A DNA stretch of 64,000 nucleotides from Flavobacterium daemonense (GCF_007341385.1 NZ_VJYD01000002.1:461790-525789), one strand, 5' to 3'. Numbered from the stretch's first letter, positions 16,738 to 26,260 are shown. Numbers and translations are program-made. The notes: a model not told the origin generated them from the sequence alone.

Positions 16738-17412
16738 TTAGGGATTTTTTTCGTTCGACAAGAAATCAATGTCTTCTAACAGACGTTTGATTTCCTCTTT
16801 GTTTGTTCCATCATAAAATCCGCGTACGCGTCTTTTTTGATCAACCAAAACAAAATTTTCGGTATGAACCATATCATAAAGCTGATCTGGTCGTCCTAGT
16901 TTTACAGCCAAATACGATTTTCTGGCCATTTTGTAAATTTCTTTTTTATCGCCGGTAACCAAATTCCATTTGCCGTCAACAACGCCATATTTTATCGCGT
17001 ACGCTTTTAAAACCGGAATACTGTCAACCTCAGGAAAAACGGTGTGCGAAAGCAACATTACTTTTGGATTGTTCAAAACTGCTTTTTGTACCTCAACAAG
17101 ATTTGTTGACATTTTTGGACAAATTGAACCACAAGTAGTAAAGAAAAAATCGGCTACGTATATTTTTCCTTCGTAATTTTTTTGCGTGATCGTGTCGCCG
17201 TTTTGGTTTACAAACGAAAAATCGGCAATGGTGTGGTACTTGGTTTTATATTGAATGGTACTATCGACCAATTCTGGATTTACATCGGATGGATTGTAAA
17301 TTGGAAGCGTTTTTTGTGGCTTTAAAGCCGAATAAAATAAAGATATCGTGACAACCGAAAATACAATTAGAACAATAAAGAATTTGCGGTATTTATATAA
17401 AAGCGATTTCAT
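16738..17412 (-). CDS. SCO family protein (SCO1/SenC, copper chaperone-like)
   Basis: Membrane-anchored thioredoxin-fold protein of 224 residues, usually involved in delivering copper to cytochrome oxidase. An N-terminal anchor (FFIVLIVFSVVTISLFYSA) is followed by the SCO core. The metal-binding CxxxC is in FFTTCGSICPKMS at about residues 90-100, and the conserved His is in MVHTENFVLVD near residue 185. The start at 17412 is chosen because a TATTTTTG promoter lies 15 bases upstream; the 6 extra codons opened by an earlier start fall inside it. No oxidase genes are in the window. Confidence 0.9.
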   Translation of the reverse strand: MKSLLYKYRKFFIVLIVFSVVTISLFYSALKPQKTLPIYNPSDVNPELVDSTIQYKTKYHTIADFSFVNQNGDTITQKNYEGKIYVADFFFTTCGSICPKMSTNLVEVQKAVLNNPKVMLLSHTVFPEVDSIPVLKAYAIKYGVVDGKWNLVTGDKKEIYKMARKSYLAVKLGRPDQLYDMVHTENFVLVDQKRRVRGFYDGTNKEEIKRLLEDIDFLSNEKNP

Positions 17413-17427
17413 AAAAATAATTTGGCG

Positions 17428-17435
17428 CAAAAATA
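17428..17435 (-). promoter_or_regulatory. Predicted SCO gene promoter, -7 box TATTTTTG
   Basis: Exact TAnnTTTG match on the minus strand, 15 bases before the ATG at 17412, so the leader would be very short. Confidence 0.55.
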
Positions 17436-17497
17436 CAAAAAGAGCATTTTAAAAGTCGCAGTTATAACACTTTTTAACAAGATGCTGAAGTTTGGTT

Positions 17498-17611
17498 TGC
17501 CACGAATTTCACGAATTTCCACTAATTTTTTGTTTCTATTAAAATCTTTGGCAATTTTAAAAAGAATTGATTTGAATATTAATTCGTGAAAATTCGTGAA
17601 ATTCGTGGCAA
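17498..17611. repeat. R-B intergenic inverted repeat, copy 1
   Basis: Imperfect palindrome whose outer arms carry TGCCACGAATTTCACGAATT and its complement, with a roughly 55-base AT-rich centre. Related copies lie at 34304-34489 and 44459-44539. It sits between the EamA transporter and the SCO gene, both on the minus strand. Confidence 0.85.
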
Positions 17612-17619
17612 AACATTCT

Positions 17620-18543
17620 TTAAACTTTCGGCTTTCGTATCGATTTATTTACCAAATAAATTCCAATCAACGTAACGATGCCGCCAACAATTATAGCTTG
17701 CGTAAGCATTTCCCCAAAAATAAAAAACCCTAAAACCATAGCAACAATCGGATTTATATAAACATAAATACTGCTGATTTCTGTTGGAAGGTGTTGCAAC
17801 GTATAAATAAAGGCGATGAAAGTCAAAACGGAACCAATAATCACAAGATAACCAATTGCCCACCAAGAAGCGATAGGAATTTCGGTTAATGAAATATTCA
17901 TACCCAAAGGTTCTGTAATTCCATAAAGTATAAAACTGGAAATCAGCATTTGCAGGCCTAAACTAAAATACGGATTGAAACTGGCCGCTTTTTTCTTGAT
18001 GAATAATATTCCGAAAGCCCATGTAATTGTTGAAATAATCGTCAAAATTATTCCGAATTGAAAATCAGGCTTGAAAAACTCTGTCAAATGATCCATGAAA
18101 ATAATACAGATTCCACAGAAACTGATTAAAATTCCGGTTATTGCCAGTTTTGCAACTCGTTCGCCATTGAAAAAGTTGATGATAATAATCCAAATCGGAA
18201 AAATGGCGCTTATAATGGCTCCTAATCCGCTGCTGATATATTTTACTCCCCAAGTGCTCAAACCATTGCTGCAGACAAAATTCAAAAAAGCCAGAATCAG
18301 AATGGTGATCCATTGTTTTCCTTTTGGCCAAGGTTCTTTTTTTAGAAGGAAATAACCAACGTAAATCAGTCCACCTAAAAATTGACGAATCATGGCTAAT
18401 TGAAGTGCCGGCATATGTTTTACGCCTTCTTTTGATGCAAGCCATGTTGTTCCCCAAGCAAAACTTACCCAACACAGCGCCAGAATTGGCAGTCCAATTA
18501 TTTCAATTTTTCCTGATAAAGCGGTCTGAATTTTCTCTTTCAT
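17620..18543 (-). CDS. EamA family drug/metabolite transporter
   Basis: Inner-membrane transporter of about 307 residues with roughly ten hydrophobic segments arranged as two EamA repeats. The first contains WVSFAWGTTWLASKEGV and the second WAFGILFIKKKA. The C-terminal half shows the typical EISSIYVYINPIVAMVLGFFIFGEML. The ATG at 18543 is preferred; 21 upstream codons are open but atypical for the family. The substrate is unknown, as EamA proteins export varied metabolites. The gene ends 9 bases before the R-B repeat. No divergent regulator is present. Confidence 0.88.
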   Translation of the reverse strand: MKEKIQTALSGKIEIIGLPILALCWVSFAWGTTWLASKEGVKHMPALQLAMIRQFLGGLIYVGYFLLKKEPWPKGKQWITILILAFLNFVCSNGLSTWGVKYISSGLGAIISAIFPIWIIIINFFNGERVAKLAITGILISFCGICIIFMDHLTEFFKPDFQFGIILTIISTITWAFGILFIKKKAASFNPYFSLGLQMLISSFILYGITEPLGMNISLTEIPIASWWAIGYLVIIGSVLTFIAFIYTLQHLPTEISSIYVYINPIVAMVLGFFIFGEMLTQAIIVGGIVTLIGIYLVNKSIRKPKV

Positions 18544-18710
18544 TTTGCTGTTTTTCTTTGAACAAATATTCCAAAAACAATTTCGAATATTGGGTATAAA
18601 TCGCACAAATTATTGATGAAAGTTTTAAATATTATCCATTCGAATATTGAATATCAGGCTGAGGTTTGAATTATTGGTAAATTTTAACATAATATTCAAA
18701 ATAATAACAA

Positions 18711-18718
18711 TATGTTTG
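18711..18718 (+). promoter_or_regulatory. Predicted M13 peptidase promoter, -7 box TATGTTTG
   Basis: Exact TAnnTTTG match ending 26 bases before the ATG of the M13 peptidase gene. Confidence 0.6.
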
Positions 18719-18744
18719 TGTATATACTAAAACAATAAATTATA

Positions 18745-20805
18745 ATGATTAAAAAGCTTACTAAACCTATGTTTTGTGTAGTTTCTGCAATGTTCACATT
18801 AACTGCAGTTCAAGCTCAAGATGCAAAACCAAAAGAACCAGGTATCAATATTGCAAATATGGATACAAAAGTGAGTCCGGGTCAGGACTTTTTTCGTTAT
18901 GTAAACGGAGCTTGGCTTGACAAGACTGAAATTCCTAGTGACAGAAATTCATGGGGAAGTTTTAATGAATTGCGTCAAAAAACAGACGAGAATTCTCTTG
19001 CTATTTTGAAAGAAGCTTCGAAAAATCCGAAGTATAAATCAAATACTGATCAAGGTAAAGCAATCGCTTTGTTCAACACGATCATGGATACGGTTGGAAG
19101 AAACAAAAGAGGTGTTACACAGCTTCAGCCTTATTTGAAGAAAATCGACGCTATTAAAAATGTGGCTGATCTTCAAAATTATATTACTGAAATGCAGCTT
19201 TCTGGCGGATCAGGTTTCTTTGGAGTTTATGTTGGTGCTGATGCTAAAAACAGTAATAAAAATACAGTAAGCTTAAGCCCAGGAACTTTAGGATTGTCTG
19301 ATAAAGATTACTACAATTCAGATGATAAAGATTCTAAAGAAAAACGTGAGAAATATGAAGTTCACGTTGCTCGTATGATGCAGTTTATTGGAGAATCTCC
19401 TGCTAAAGCAAAAGAAAGCGCAAAACAAATTTTGGCTTTAGAAGTTGAAATGTCTGCACCAAGATTGGACCGTGTTGAAAGAAGAGACAGAAGAAAACAA
19501 TACAACCCAACTGCTGTTGCTGATTTGAAAAAGAATACGCCATCTATTCAGTGGGAAAAATACTTCGCAGGAATTGGAATGGCAAAAGTAGATACTGTAA
19601 ATGTGGCACAGCCTCGTTACATGATCGCTTTGGAAAAAACTTTTACTGAAAAGAAAGTAGAAGCTTGGAAAGAGTACTTGAAATGGTCTTTATTAAACAG
19701 AGCTGCTTCAACTTTGACTACAGAAATTGAAAACGCAAACTTTGATTTTTACGGAAAAACATTAACTGGAGCTTTAAAACAGCGTCCACGTGAGGAAGTT
19801 GCTTTGCAAGTAATCAACGGAGCGACTGGTGAAGCTTTAGGAAAACTTTACGTAGAAAAATTATTCCCAGCTGAAGCAAAAGAAAAAGCAAAAGACATGA
19901 TCGCTAATGTTATGCTTGCTTACGAAAACAGAATCAACGCTTTGCCTTGGATGTCTAAAGAAACTAAAGTTAAAGCAATTGAAAAATTGAAAAAATTAAC
20001 GATCAAAATTGGATATCCTGACAAATGGAAGGATTATTCAAAATTAGAGATTAAAGACGTTAAAGAAGGGGGTACTTATTTTGATAATATGAAAAATATT
20101 TCAAAATGGGCTTACGCAGATAATTTAGATAAACTAGGAAAACCTGTTGATAAGACAGAGTGGGGAATGTCTCCACAAACGGTTAATGCTTATTTCAACC
20201 CATCTTACAATGAGATTGTTTTCCCAGCTGCAATTTTACAGCCGCCATTCTACAATTACCAAGCTGATGCTGCTGTAAACTACGGTGGAATTGGAGCTGT
20301 AATTGGTCACGAAATCTCTCATGGATTTGATGATTCTGGTGCTCGTTACAATGCAGACGGAAATCTTGTTGACTGGTGGACAGCTGACGACTTAAAACAA
20401 TTTACTGCTCTTGGCGGTGAATTAGCTGCTCAATACAGTGCTTTAGAGCCGTTGCCAGGAATTCACGTTGATGGTAAATTTACTTTGGGTGAAAACATTG
20501 GTGACTTAGGTGGAACAAATGCTGCATACGACGGATTACAGTTGTATTTAAAAGCACACGGAAATCCTGGATTAATTGACGGTTTCACACCAGAACAGCG
20601 TTTCTTTATTTCTTGGGCTACAGTTTGGAGAACAAAATCTAGAGATGAAGCAATCAAAAGCCAGGTTAAAACTGATCCGCATTCACCAGGAATGTACAGA
20701 GCAGTTGTGCCAATCCAAAACTTAGATTCATTCTATCAAGCATTCGGAATCAAACCGGGAGATAAAATGTATGTTGAACCAGACAAAAGAGTTAAAATCT
20801 GGTAA
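18745..20805 (+). CDS. M13 family zinc metallopeptidase (PepO/neprilysin-like)
   Basis: Secreted zinc endopeptidase of 686 residues with a signal peptide ending near VQAQD. The M13 N-terminal domain opens with NMDTKVSPGQDFFRYVNGAWL. Catalytic features are HEISH (His522, Glu523, His526) in IGHEISHGFDDSG, and the third zinc ligand Glu583 in ENIGDLGG. The NAYFNPSYNEIVFPAAILQPPF segment and the C-terminal SPGMYRAVVPIQN are family hallmarks. It is monocistronic, with its own promoter and a strong terminator. The likely role is degradation of peptides outside the cytoplasm. Confidence 0.95.
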   Translation: MIKKLTKPMFCVVSAMFTLTAVQAQDAKPKEPGINIANMDTKVSPGQDFFRYVNGAWLDKTEIPSDRNSWGSFNELRQKTDENSLAILKEASKNPKYKSNTDQGKAIALFNTIMDTVGRNKRGVTQLQPYLKKIDAIKNVADLQNYITEMQLSGGSGFFGVYVGADAKNSNKNTVSLSPGTLGLSDKDYYNSDDKDSKEKREKYEVHVARMMQFIGESPAKAKESAKQILALEVEMSAPRLDRVERRDRRKQYNPTAVADLKKNTPSIQWEKYFAGIGMAKVDTVNVAQPRYMIALEKTFTEKKVEAWKEYLKWSLLNRAASTLTTEIENANFDFYGKTLTGALKQRPREEVALQVINGATGEALGKLYVEKLFPAEAKEKAKDMIANVMLAYENRINALPWMSKETKVKAIEKLKKLTIKIGYPDKWKDYSKLEIKDVKEGGTYFDNMKNISKWAYADNLDKLGKPVDKTEWGMSPQTVNAYFNPSYNEIVFPAAILQPPFYNYQADAAVNYGGIGAVIGHEISHGFDDSGARYNADGNLVDWWTADDLKQFTALGGELAAQYSALEPLPGIHVDGKFTLGENIGDLGGTNAAYDGLQLYLKAHGNPGLIDGFTPEQRFFISWATVWRTKSRDEAIKSQVKTDPHSPGMYRAVVPIQNLDSFYQAFGIKPGDKMYVEPDKRVKIW

Positions 20806-20826
20806 TCTATATATTTGATAAAAAGT

Positions 20827-20858
20827 AAAACGGCGCTTATTAAGCGCCGTTTTTTTTA
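20827..20858 (+). terminator. Rho-independent terminator after the M13 peptidase gene
   Basis: GC-rich hairpin CGGCGCTT-ATT-AAGCGCCG (20831-20849) is flanked by AAAA and followed by an eight-base T run (20850-20857), a classical intrinsic terminator. Confidence 0.92.
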
Positions 20859-20870
20859 TGTTGTTCTTTC

Positions 20871-21281
20871 TCATTTTGAAAAGCTATAAATGTAAGTTTC
20901 AATAGCTTTTAACTCCTCGTCAGACATTTCTTTTGTTATTGCAAAATTGGTCTGCATTACCGCAAATTGACTAGGATCAACAATTGGATCTGCATTTCCT
21001 TTTAAGAAAGTTGGAATATCGCCTTTTTTGTCTTTATACATTTTTGCTATTTCTTGAATACTTGGACCAATTACTTTTTGATCAGGCTGATGACAAGACG
21101 TACAATTTCCTCTTCCTTCAAAAATTTCTTTTCCTAAAGCTTCAGGAGTTGTCGCTTTCGCAGATTCTCCTTCAGCAGAAGTTTCAGTCGTTCCTTCAGA
21201 TGATTTTCCAAAAGGTTCCTGACTTTCTTTTTTACAGGAAGCAAATGCTAAAACAGCGGCTAAAAATATTGCTTTTTTCAT
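20871..21281 (-). CDS. Class I c-type cytochrome lipoprotein
   Basis: Lipoprotein of 136 residues with lipobox LAFASC (Cys16) and a flexible Ser/Glu/Thr-rich linker (17-45). A single cytochrome c domain follows: heme-binding CTSCH at 60-64 and a likely axial Met in the VMQTNF region near residue 109. It probably carries electrons at the outer face of a membrane. The gene begins 2 bases after the hemB stop, so heme synthesis and a heme protein share a transcript. Confidence 0.9.
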   Translation of the reverse strand: MKKAIFLAAVLAFASCKKESQEPFGKSSEGTTETSAEGESAKATTPEALGKEIFEGRGNCTSCHQPDQKVIGPSIQEIAKMYKDKKGDIPTFLKGNADPIVDPSQFAVMQTNFAITKEMSDEELKAIETYIYSFSK

Positions 21282-21283
21282 AA

Positions 21284-22276
21284 CTATCTGTTTAAAATTA
21301 CGGCTGCTTCTTTTGCAAAATAAGTTGAGATAATACTAGCTCCCGCACGCTTAATGCAATAAAGTTGCTCTATCATAATTTTGTCGTGGTCAAGCCATCC
21401 TTTTTCTGCTGCGGCCTTTACCATTGCGTACTCACCAGATACTTGATAAACGGCAACCGGTACATGAACGGCATTTTTTACCTCACGAACAATGTCCAAA
21501 TAAGCCATTCCTGGTTTTACCATTACGATGTCTGCACCTTCTTCAACATCTAATAACGCTTCACGAATTCCTTCAATTCGGTTAGCATAATCCATTTGAT
21601 AAGTCTTTTTATCTTTTGGAATATTTTGAGAATCTACCGGAGCAGAATCTAATGCATCACGGAATGGTCCGTAAAACGCGGAAGCATATTTTGCACTGTA
21701 ACTCATAATCCCCACGTTATGGTGGCCATTTTCTTCTAATGCTTTTCTAATCGCCAAAACTCGTCCGTCCATCATGTCGCTTGGTGCTACAAAGTCGGCT
21801 CCCGCTTCAGCGTGGCTTAAACTCATTCGGGTTAAAGCATCAACCGTTGCATCGTTGATCAATTGACCGTTTTCGATAATTCCGTCGTGACCGTAAATAG
21901 AATATGGATCTAAAGCTACATCAGGCATTACGATCATTTCCGGAACTGCGTCTTTAATCGCTCGTATGGTTTGTTGCATCAAACCGTCTTTGTTCCAAGC
22001 CTCGGTTCCTTTATTATCTTTTAAATTATCGCTTACTTTTACGTAGATATTTACCGCTTTGATTCCTAAATCCCAAGCTTCTTTTACTTCTTTGATGGTG
22101 TTGTCCAACGAGTGACGATAAATTCCTGGCATAGATGGAATGGCAGATTTTATGTCTTTTCCTTCGGCAACAAACATTGGAAGCATAAAATCCTGTGGAC
22201 TTAAACTGGTTTCACGAACTAACGAACGAATAGATTCATTGGTTCTTAAACGACGATTTCTTTGTAATGGAAACAT
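21284..22276 (-). CDS. hemB: Delta-aminolevulinic acid dehydratase (porphobilinogen synthase)
   Basis: Second committed heme enzyme, which condenses two 5-aminolevulinate molecules into porphobilinogen. The 330-residue length is standard. Signatures are the N-terminal RRNRRLRTNESIRSLVRET, the active-site Lys regions in MSYSAKYASAFYGPFRDA and VMVKPGMAYLDIV, and the YQVSGEYAM segment. Its leader carries an R-G repeat ending 7 bases before the ATG; hemJ has the same family in the same place. A cytochrome c gene follows by 2 bases. Confidence 0.97.
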   Translation of the reverse strand: MFPLQRNRRLRTNESIRSLVRETSLSPQDFMLPMFVAEGKDIKSAIPSMPGIYRHSLDNTIKEVKEAWDLGIKAVNIYVKVSDNLKDNKGTEAWNKDGLMQQTIRAIKDAVPEMIVMPDVALDPYSIYGHDGIIENGQLINDATVDALTRMSLSHAEAGADFVAPSDMMDGRVLAIRKALEENGHHNVGIMSYSAKYASAFYGPFRDALDSAPVDSQNIPKDKKTYQMDYANRIEGIREALLDVEEGADIVMVKPGMAYLDIVREVKNAVHVPVAVYQVSGEYAMVKAAAEKGWLDHDKIMIEQLYCIKRAGASIISTYFAKEAAVILNR

Positions 22277-22283
22277 TCTTTTT

Positions 22284-22322
22284 TTGTTTAAAGTTTCAGG
22301 TTTCAGGTTTTTATTCTGAAAC
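22284..22322. repeat. R-G repeat in the hemB leader
   Basis: In the direction of hemB, GTTTCAG, a 9-base loop and tandem CCTGAAA words form a small hairpin followed by AAACAAAAAAAGA and the ATG. The hemJ leader (33667-33743) has the same words at the same position. Confidence 0.7.
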
Positions 22323-22357
22323 TGAATATTGTTATTGTATTTGAATTTTAGATTTTA

Positions 22358-22375
22358 GTCCCGAAGCTTCGGGAC
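22358..22375. repeat. Perfect 18-base palindrome inside TTTAGATT words
   Basis: GTCCCGAAGCTTCGGGAC is a perfect palindrome embedded between two TTTTAGATTT words upstream of hemB. Related cores (TCCCAATGCTTCGGGA, CTCCGATAGCTATC) are embedded in other repeats of this window. Confidence 0.8.
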
Positions 22376-22459
22376 AGATTTTAGATTTTTCTGCAAGCTT
22401 AATTTTTTATTTTATTGATTTATATTCTTTTGACTTTATGACATTAAACTTTCGACTTA

Positions 22460-23368
22460 TTATTTAATAGAAGCGTTGTAAATATCTTTAATTGTGCTGC
22501 TTAACTCATTATTAAATGCTTCGTCAGATTGGTTGACGGAAAGTCCTTCTGACAGAGCTCTTGAGAAACTGGCAATCAAACCATGATTTTGAGCTAATTT
22601 TTCATTGGCTTCTTCTCTTGAATATCCGCCTGATAATGCTACAACGCGAACGACATGCGGATCAGTCATTAAATCGCTGTAAAAATTATTTACAGCTGGA
22701 ATAGAAAGTTTCAGCATCACTTTGACATTATCGCTTAAAGAGCTTAACTGTTTTTTGATTTCTTCCTTCAAAATTTCTTCTGATTTTGCTTTATCTGCAC
22801 TATAAATATCAACTTCAGGTTCAATAATCGGAATTAATCCTTTTTCAAAAATTTGCAATCCGACTTTAAACTGCTGTTCTACAACATCGCGAATTCCAGT
22901 TGGATTGGCTTCTTTGATAACAGAACGCATTTTAGTTCCAAAGATATTTCGTTCCACAGCACGGTCAAGCAATTCGTCTAAATTCGGAATTGGTTTCATG
23001 ATTTGAACACCATTTGAAAGATCAGCAAGACCTTTATCGACTTTTAAAAACGGAACGATATTTTTTTTCTCCCATAAATAATCGGCCGTCCATTGTCCGT
23101 CGATTTTACGATCCATCGTATTTTCAAAAAGAATTGCTCCAAGAATATACTGACTGTCAAATGATGGACTTTTAATAATTCGCGTTCGCATCTCATGAAC
23201 TAGCGTGTACATTTCTTCTTCATTTGAGAAGCTGCTTTCCAGAACTCCGTATTGTGCTAATGCTTTTGGAGTGCTTCCGCCGCTTTGATCAAGTGCCGCT
23301 ATAAATCCTTTTGCAGATTGCATCCGACTTAATTGCGCTGTCTTCAATTCTAAATCTCTCTTTTCCAT
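22460..23368 (-). CDS. Class I fructose-bisphosphate aldolase
   Basis: Cytoplasmic glycolytic and gluconeogenic enzyme of 302 residues that splits fructose 1,6-bisphosphate through a Schiff base. The N-terminal [17 protein letters not shown] motif is diagnostic of the class I (animal-like) enzyme. A candidate Schiff-base Lys lies in [14 protein letters not shown]. Late motifs [17 protein letters not shown] and [14 protein letters not shown] also fit. It lies between hemB and DUF4421 without obvious functional ties. The gap to hemB holds word repeats. Confidence 0.93.
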   Translation of the reverse strand: MEKRDLELKTAQLSRMQSAKGFIAALDQSGGSTPKALAQYGVLESSFSNEEEMYTLVHEMRTRIIKSPSFDSQYILGAILFENTMDRKIDGQWTADYLWEKKNIVPFLKVDKGLADLSNGVQIMKPIPNLDELLDRAVERNIFGTKMRSVIKEANPTGIRDVVEQQFKVGLQIFEKGLIPIIEPEVDIYSADKAKSEEILKEEIKKQLSSLSDNVKVMLKLSIPAVNNFYSDLMTDPHVVRVVALSGGYSREEANEKLAQNHGLIASFSRALSEGLSVNQSDEAFNNELSSTIKDIYNASIK

Positions 23369-23432
23369 AATGATGATTTTTAATTATTAGAAATTGCTGC
23401 TCATGTATGTTTTTATGCGTTTTTTAATGTTT

Positions 23433-24371
23433 TTAAAAGCCTATTTTCTCATTTGCCTTGTCGTATACTTCTTTTACCTTTTTTGGAGTATCAAAGCGAT
23501 AACCTGCAGAAAGTTTCAAAGTGACAATATTATCATTCAATCTGGGATCTACTTTCTCATCTTGAGAAAAACTTACAGCATTAAGAGTTCCAAAAGCAAA
23601 GAAACGATCATTATTATACGCCAATTTTAAATTGAAATCGGCTTGATATAAAGCTGAGGTATCTCCGTCAGTATTGTTTATTCCTGCACCTACGCCGAGT
23701 CCTGCACCAATTAAAATACGGTCACTTATTACAAAATTATAAAAATAAGATGGAGCAAGAGTAAATACATACATATCACCAGGTGATGAATCGGGTGAAT
23801 TTAAGTCTATATTAGTGTAATAAAACGAAAAAGTTGGAATGAAACTGCCGGAACTCTTCGTTTGCCATTCATTTTGGCTTACCAGTGTTTTAAAAGAAAA
23901 TTTATCATTAAAAATATACGATGTTGATCCTCCAATTTTTGTGGTTCGCATATCGGGCAATTGTGCTGTTATATTGTCTTCACTAATATAAAATCCTTTT
24001 TGGTTTATGAAAGTGAAAGACTGCATCCATTTTTTGTAATAAAAGCGTGTATTGAAATTAAAGTTTTTTGAATGCGAATCTCCGGTGTTTCCGCCTAGAA
24101 ATTTGGGTGCAAAACCAATTGTAACGTCAATAATTTTATAATTTAAGTTGAAACCAATCTGTTCTCTTCTATTCGGAATAAGATCGAGAAAGATTTTAGG
24201 TTCTTCTTTATCTGAAGCAATTTGAAAACTATTTGAAGTATCTAAATAATAAATGCTCCCAGTAATTTTATCATTGTATGATTTAAAATACGGATTTTGT
24301 AGCGTATCATTTTGGGCAAAACACCCAAAAACGCTGACAAAAAACGCTATGTAAATCATTTTTAAATCCAT
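23433..24371 (-). CDS. DUF4421-like outer-membrane beta-barrel protein
   Basis: Exported protein of about 312 residues (signal MIYIAFFVSVFGCFAQ), rich in alternating aromatic strands such as FNTRFYYKKWMQSFTFI, consistent with an outer-membrane barrel. The pattern IPNRREQIGFNLNYKIIDVTIGF resembles DUF4421, a Bacteroidota family of unknown function. Two starts are possible: 24371, overlapping the hemF stop by 10 bases and giving MDLK before the hydrophobic stretch, or 24359, two bases after that stop. Either way it is tightly coupled to hemF. Confidence 0.7.
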   Translation of the reverse strand: MDLKMIYIAFFVSVFGCFAQNDTLQNPYFKSYNDKITGSIYYLDTSNSFQIASDKEEPKIFLDLIPNRREQIGFNLNYKIIDVTIGFAPKFLGGNTGDSHSKNFNFNTRFYYKKWMQSFTFINQKGFYISEDNITAQLPDMRTTKIGGSTSYIFNDKFSFKTLVSQNEWQTKSSGSFIPTFSFYYTNIDLNSPDSSPGDMYVFTLAPSYFYNFVISDRILIGAGLGVGAGINNTDGDTSALYQADFNLKLAYNNDRFFAFGTLNAVSFSQDEKVDPRLNDNIVTLKLSAGYRFDTPKKVKEVYDKANEKIGF

Positions 24372-25264
24372 TCGCGCGGGTTTTCCAAAACATTCACTAA
24401 TTTCTCTTCGTCGCTTCCTGCTTCTGCATGATGATCATAAACCCATTGCACATGCGGAGGCAAACTCATTAAAATACTTTCAATTCTTCCGTTCGTTTTT
24501 AAACCGAATAAAGTTCCTTTGTCATGAACTAGATTAAACTCCACATAACGGCCGCGACGGATTTCCTGCCAGTTTCTGTTTTCCGGAGTATATGCTAAAT
24601 TTTTTCTTCTTTCCACAATCGGAACATAAGCTTCCAGGAAACTATTCCCAACTTCGGTTACAAAATCATACCAGTTTTCCATTGACATTTGCTCATTTGC
24701 TTTGCAATAATCAAAGAATAAACCGCCAATTCCGCGGGCTTCGTTTCTATGGGCATTCCAGAAATACGAATCGCATTGTTTTTTATATTTCGGATAAAAT
24801 TCTGGATTGTGTTTGTCACAAGCAGTTTTACAAGTTTGATGAAAGTGTTTTGCGTCTTCTTCAAACAAATAATAGGGCGTTAAATCTTGTCCGCCACCAA
24901 ACCATTGTTCGATTACTTTTCCAGACTCGTCATACATTTCAAAATAACGCCAGTTTGCGTGAACTGTTGGCGTCATTGGATTCTTTGGGTGTAAAACCAA
25001 ACTCAATCCACAGGCAAAAAAATCGGCTTCACCAACACCAAACATTTTTTGCATCGTTTCAGGAAGTTTTCCATGAACAGCTGAAATGTTTACACCGCCT
25101 TTTTCGAAAACATTTCCATTTTCAATAACGCGTGTTCTTCCACCTCCGCCTTCAGGACGTTTCCAAAGATCTTCACGGAATTTTGTTGTTCCGTCAACGG
25201 CTTCTAATCCAGCGCAGATTTGGTCTTGTAAGTTTTGTATGTATGCGTAAAATTTATCTTTCAT
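24362..25264 (-). CDS. hemF: Oxygen-dependent coproporphyrinogen III oxidase
   Basis: Converts coproporphyrinogen III to protoporphyrinogen IX using molecular oxygen. The protein has 300 residues with hallmark segments: WKRPEGGGGRTRVIENG, VHANWRYFEMY, WFGGGQDLTPYYL, GGLFFDYC, and the near-C-terminal FNLVHDKGTLFGLKTNGRIESILMSLPP. The ATG at 25264 gives the standard N-terminus (MKDKFYAYIQNLQDQIC). The preceding small membrane protein gene ends 4 bases away, so translation is coupled. Its presence implies aerobic heme synthesis. Confidence 0.96.
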   Translation of the reverse strand: MKDKFYAYIQNLQDQICAGLEAVDGTTKFREDLWKRPEGGGGRTRVIENGNVFEKGGVNISAVHGKLPETMQKMFGVGEADFFACGLSLVLHPKNPMTPTVHANWRYFEMYDESGKVIEQWFGGGQDLTPYYLFEEDAKHFHQTCKTACDKHNPEFYPKYKKQCDSYFWNAHRNEARGIGGLFFDYCKANEQMSMENWYDFVTEVGNSFLEAYVPIVERRKNLAYTPENRNWQEIRRGRYVEFNLVHDKGTLFGLKTNGRIESILMSLPPHVQWVYDHHAEAGSDEEKLVNVLENPREWI

Positions 25265-25268
25265 GTTT

Positions 25269-25688
25269 TTATTTTTCTGGAAAAGTATCATGATATTTGA
25301 ATGCTACATTCATATCAATTACTAGTGTTGTATCTTTTTTAAAAATCGTTACAAATCTTGAATTTGCTTTTTTTAATAATGAATCTCCTATTTCAGCTTT
25401 TTCCCAAAGAATAGAATAAGCATATATATGACTTGAATCCTTTAGGGTAAATTTGGGCGACATATGGTTATCTTTATCTAAATATCTTTTTACAATTAAT
25501 CCAGAAAAATTTGCATCAAACATATATTTATACGCGTCTCTACTAATTTTGGCTTCGTTTGAAAAATACGAGCATGTACTAACAACTATTGCAAAAAAGC
25601 ACATTGCTAAAAATCCTTGATATATCGGATTTAATTTTTTTAAATCAAAATCTAAGATCGCGGTTAAAATTTTTTCAAAAGAACTCAT
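25269..25688 (-). CDS. Hypothetical membrane protein, 139 aa
   Basis: I do not recognise this protein. It has a short cytoplasmic N-terminus, one membrane segment (GFLAMCFFAIVVSTCSYF, about residues 25-42) and a roughly 95-residue extracytoplasmic domain with no motif I know. It sits between a RimJ/RimL-type acetyltransferase and hemF, 4 bases before the latter, so it is expressed with heme genes. A link to heme is inferred from position only. Confidence 0.6.
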   Translation of the reverse strand: MSSFEKILTAILDFDLKKLNPIYQGFLAMCFFAIVVSTCSYFSNEAKISRDAYKYMFDANFSGLIVKRYLDKDNHMSPKFTLKDSSHIYAYSILWEKAEIGDSLLKKANSRFVTIFKKDTTLVIDMNVAFKYHDTFPEK

Positions 25689-25700
25689 TTTTAACTTTGT

Positions 25701-26258
25701 CTAACTTTGTCTTTCTTGTTTAATATATTCTGATTTAAGCAATCCGAAGTAGAGGGTGTTTTGTAATGTGCCATCACCGTTTCTAAATTCGTCTCTTAAA
25801 ATTCCTTCTTTTTTAAAATTGTGTTTTAATGCAATTCGTTGGCTTGCTAAGTTTACCTCTGAAGTACAGATAAAAACTTTATTAAGCTTCAATTCATTGA
25901 AACAGAAATCGAGCGCATTAGAAACCATTTTGGATGTAATGCCTTTTCCTTGAAAATCTTCGTCAATAAAATAACCTAATTCACATTTTGAAATGCGGTA
26001 ATCGATGGTTTTTACGCATAAATACCCAATTAGATCATTTGTTTTTATTTCTCGGGCGAAGAAATAATATCCTTCACTATTTCTTTCTTTGTCTTTATTG
26101 ACTGAGATAAAATTTTCTGCTTTTTCTGGTGAGTCAGAATTAGCTAGTGTTACAGGGAAAGTTTTTCCAATGTGATTTTTATTCTTATCAATCAGTTTAT
26201 AAAACTCTTTAGGAAGAATATTTTCAATTCGGTCTGTTTTCCAATCTGTAAAAATCAT
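25701..26258 (-). CDS. GNAT family N-acetyltransferase, RimJ/RimL type
   Basis: Cytoplasmic acetyltransferase of 185 residues of the ribosomal-protein acetyltransferase-like GNAT group. The fold is recognisable from IGYLCVKTIDYRISKCELGYFIDEDFQGKGITSKMV at about 93-128, which includes the acetyl-CoA loop Q-G-K-G. Later comes LNKVFICTSEVNLASQRIALKHNFKKEGILRDE. The substrate is unknown. It starts 2 bases after the upstream hypothetical gene and sits inside the heme cluster with no evident link to it. Confidence 0.87.
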   Translation of the reverse strand: MIFTDWKTDRIENILPKEFYKLIDKNKNHIGKTFPVTLANSDSPEKAENFISVNKDKERNSEGYYFFAREIKTNDLIGYLCVKTIDYRISKCELGYFIDEDFQGKGITSKMVSNALDFCFNELKLNKVFICTSEVNLASQRIALKHNFKKEGILRDEFRNGDGTLQNTLYFGLLKSEYIKQERQS

Positions 26259-26260
26259 TT

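Noticed and set aside
24592..25128. A 178-codon open frame on the plus strand inside hemF
   Set aside because: It is fully antisense to a well-supported hemF. Its translation is rich in Leu, Phe, Arg and His with no motif, and there is no promoter box. It is a shadow of the coding strand.
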